Part shown: positions 61,008 to 64,000 of the stretch, one piece after another | How the letters are laid out: every line of letters starts with the position of its first letter | Numbering within the stretch: the first letter of the stretch is position 1 | DNA from: Doris montereyensis | Lineage: Eukaryota; Mollusca; Gastropoda; Nudibranchia; Dorididae | Length of the DNA stretch: 64,000 bases | Reading direction: 5' to 3' | Assembly: GCA_037039925.1 (NCBI GenBank) | Contig: JAXRKP010000259.1 | Coordinates: 231,001-295,000 of the forward strand | The notes under the pieces: model-generated | Told to the model about the DNA's origin: nothing | What the model saw: the letters and a program-made list of their open reading frames with translations, nothing else | Database searches by the model: none | Position numbers and translations under genes: made by a program

Positions 61008-61728
61008 CCTTTCTTTAAATCTATCGGTCTGAATCTTCTGAGAGAAGCATTGAGACGGCGACTGCCACGTTTACTTCCCTCAGTTGACGGAGAGGCAGTT
61101 ATGGAGAGGTCAGTTACGGAGAGACCAGTTACGGAGAAATGTTGCTGAAATTCAAATTACTATATATAGCGCCCCAGAGATCCTATAAACACATCGGGTT
61201 CCAACAGATTGTTACAGAGCCTTTCAATGAATGCCAAATATCAATCAGCCCAAAAGACACAGCACAGAGAGAAAATGTCATCTAGGCACGGTTTGTTGTT
61301 AGGTGCTAAGTGAAGATCCCCGCCAATATTTGGGCTGGCATCTTAGCTAGATTAGCAACCGAGGGTGATGCTCATGGAAGATGGGGAGAATTTAGATTCA
61401 GAAGTGATTCGTTTCATGTCCCTGGATTCTGACACTCCCTCAAATCGCGACGGAGTCAAAGTTATTCCTTTTCGTTCCAGGTTTCAATCACGACTCGCGT
61501 CAACTCGAGTAACCGGTCCCCGGACGCGAGCATCGGTTGTTTTTTTTTGGTGTTTTTTTCTTCTTTTGTTTTTCCTTTTTTGTTATTGTTCTTGTTGTCA
61601 GCTCGATGTCAGGCCACGCGAGACAGTCGTGGTTCATGAGTGTTTTAAAATGAAATTAAACAAATGCCCAAACCCCATTCGCTGCCCTCATTAAGTTCTG
61701 CGTTCAAGTGTCTTCCTTCAGTTTCCTC
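61008..61728. other. Intergenic sequence with an unassigned open frame
   Basis: The + frame from 61365 has a non-repetitive start (EDGENLDSEVIRFMSLDSD, TPSNRDGVKVIPFRSR), then degenerates into a T-rich hydrophobic run. It could be a first exon ending near CCAG|gtttca (61481), but that donor is weak. GGAGAGGTCAGTTACGGAGA-type short repeats lie at 61088-61135. Confidence 0.3.
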
Positions 61729-61729
61729 A

Positions 61730-61992
61730 AGGCCATTACAGATCATAGAGCTGGGAGCTTATCTCCGTGTCTGTAACGTGAGCGGAACAGGTGGGGATAG
61801 TCACCTCCTGTACTGGACGTTTGTCTAACACGTGTTGTAGTGTTCACATTTGCACCTGGGTCGAGTGGGGAAATGTGTGATAAGCGTCTTTCTCAAGGAA
61901 TACAACGGCGGATCTAGCTTTTGTAAGGATTCAAACCCGGAACCTCATGGTCCCAAGTCCGGCAGCATAGCCACGCATGGGCTTGTCTCTGT
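61730..61992 (-). mobile_element. SINE family A copy, inverted
   Basis: On the minus strand: a head with GCGTGGCTATGCTGCCGGAC and B-box-like GAGGTTCCGGGTTTGAATCC (61931-61950); a body with ACTCGACCCAGGTGCAAATG, CAGGAGGTGACTATCCCCAC and a 3' part near TCTATGATCTGTAATGGCC. The amplified segment of the 20160 copy is present once here. Confidence 0.8.
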
Positions 61993-62107
61993 ACGCTGTG
62001 GACGACATGACGTCATGGATTCATTACAGTCTATAAAATGGCGTGGTGGATACGTTTGAGTGAAAAGCGCCCATAATAATTGTAGACTTTTCTTTTTGTT
62101 TATTTGC

Positions 62108-62886
<779 letters not shown>

Positions 62887-62887
62887 G

Positions 62888-63013
62888 GCTTGACCCCACC
62901 AATCCTACAAGACGCACTGTACCTGTTGGTCACCACTGGCATCGCCACCTGCCTCTTCCTTCTCTTCATCCTCATCATCATCATTATCATCGTCCTCACC
63001 ACCTCTGATCCAG
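62888..63013 (+). other. Open segment with a hydrophobic, membrane-helix-like frame
   Basis: In one + frame this reads LTPPILQDALYLLVTTG, IATCLFLLFILIIIIIIVLT, TSDPG between a weak AACAAG acceptor and CCAG|gtagga. It would make a single membrane helix. However, the right part is an ATC-type microsatellite and the 'TCCAGGTAGG' donor belongs to the SINE family B sequence that begins here. Probably not a real exon. Confidence 0.2.
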
Positions 63014-63200
63014 GTAGGAGGATCGACACCTAGTCCCATCGGAGATGGACGATAAAAAAGAGGTCCCGTGTGCAGATCACAAACACTCTGTGCACGTTAA
63101 AGATCCCTTGGCTGTTTACAGGACAGTCCGAGCAAAATTAATAATCCCACCAAAAAAAACCGAGATCACCTTAGTTGTGGATGTGGGTAAATCAAATCAA
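63005..63200 (+). mobile_element. SINE family B copy
   Basis: TCCAGGTAGGAGGATCGACA, CCTAGTCCCATCGGAGATGG, GAGGTCCCGTGTGCAGATCA, ACACTCTGTGCACGTTAAAG, ATCCCTTGGCTGTTTACAGG, CGAGATCACCTTAGTTGTGG, GTGGGTAAATCAAATCAAAT. The tRNA-like head is absent, so this copy is 5'-truncated. Confidence 0.85.
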
Positions 63201-63222
63201 ATAAAAAACCATCACCCCCACT

Positions 63223-63455
63223 AACAGTATCATCATCATCACCAATCCCCCAATAACGCTTCGCATATGATTGTCGTCATCATTGTAACCGCTAGCACCG
63301 CCATCATCATCATCAGCAACAGCAACAGCGTCACCTCCACCACCACCAACATCATTACTATCATCGCCATCATATTCGTCGTCGTCATCATTATCACAAC
63401 CACCATCCTTACCATCATCATCATCACCACCACCATCATCATCGTCGTCGCCGCC
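63223..63455. repeat. ATC/ACC-rich trinucleotide array
   Basis: Degenerate CAT/CAC/ATC triplets giving Asp-rich, Met-rich and Ile-rich frames on the two strands. Confidence 0.9.
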
Positions 63456-64000
63456 GCATTCAAAGCACATTTCTACATGTGAAGTCATGCGTGAATGGAC
63501 TGAAGCTTGAAAACCATTTCCCCGTGGGCAAACGCCTGTCTTGTTTGTTGTTTGACCATCTCGGCCCTCGCTTTCGATCATGACCGACACCATTATTACG
63601 TAGACGCCAGTCTGACATCTGACCTCTCACAGTGGTAGCTCTAACTAGCACGATCTGCCGATCAAATTTTGCCCCAGAAAATTACTATAGCAGTGACTGA
63701 TTATGATCCTGGAAACCATGAAGACACAAAGACGGACTTTCTGAATTTCCTGTGGGCCTATATTTAACTATAAAAGCAGTAGGCTAACTGCGATGTGAAA
63801 TCGTATCATTTAAATGTTCCAAATTCCACTCGTGACCTCTGTTCTCAATAAATCCAATTTCCATTTCCTGTCAACTCGAAGTTCATATTTAACAAAAAAC
63901 ATCGCTTAAAATAAGAATATTTGAAATACCCGATATTGAATTGCCAAACATTATAGCGTTACCAACTTTTTAAACCTTATATGGTAACTTATATCCATCC
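63456..64000. other. Terminal intergenic sequence, no recognised feature
   Basis: Nothing recognised. No supported exon. Confidence 0.5.

Noticed and set aside
61365..61694. 109-residue + frame with a plausible N-terminal half
   Set aside because: The second half is translation of a T-rich low-complexity run and the only donor available is weak; cannot be supported as a gene.

Overview
This is eukaryotic, intron-rich, repeat-rich nuclear DNA. Coding exons are short, separated by introns of 0.3 to 10 kb, and bounded by canonical AG/GT sites. There is a CR1/Jockey-type LINE and several tRNA-derived SINE families. A lophotrochozoan, most likely a gastropod mollusc, is my inference from the repeat style and gene structure; the sequence does not prove the taxon. 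No prokaryotic genes, operons or CRISPR arrays are present.

Two genes run tail to tail. On the + strand, about 0.2 to 25.4 kb, is the 3' part of a kinesin-3-like motor gene. Seven exons are called (179-245, 4083-4212, 5556-5720, 6077-6205, 7768-7812, 18268-18436, 25340-25429), plus one possible 75-nt cassette exon at 13096-13170. The upstream part, including any motor domain, lies outside the window. If the terminal exon is read in phase 0, the protein ends in CTIM, a potential CaaX prenylation box.

On the - strand, 56493 down to 38145, is a complete E2F4/E2F5-type transcription factor gene of eight coding exons, about 356 residues after allowing for three single-base indels. It has the DNA-binding domain, dimerisation and marked-box domain, and the C-terminal pocket-protein-binding motif. 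All splice phases agree. All three indels sit in or beside simple sequence, and similar single-base breaks occur in the LINE and in the kinesin gene. I therefore read them as probable assembly errors rather than pseudogenisation.

Most of the remaining DNA is tandem repeat: more than fifteen minisatellite families (units of 13 to 75 bp), many (GA)n/(CT)n tracts, and trinucleotide arrays. The long open frames in these arrays are by-products of stop-free repeat units. Several arrays appear seeded from recognisable sequence: the kinesin stop-codon region (25421-25715), the last splice acceptor of E2F (38262-38420), and the interior of a SINE (20160-20610).

Interspersed elements include a SINE family with a (TTTAC)n tail, a second SINE family, and at least sixteen copies of a roughly 130-bp retroposon-like element. 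The last two share a 3' tail. There is also a pogo/Tigger-like MITE with a SINE nested in it (13406-13920), a 4-kb inverted-repeat structure inside E2F intron 1, a decayed LINE 3' end (45985-46165), and a broken LINE reverse transcriptase (58978-60540, - strand). No complete new enzyme system was found. The most unusual material is the way the repeats relate to the genes.
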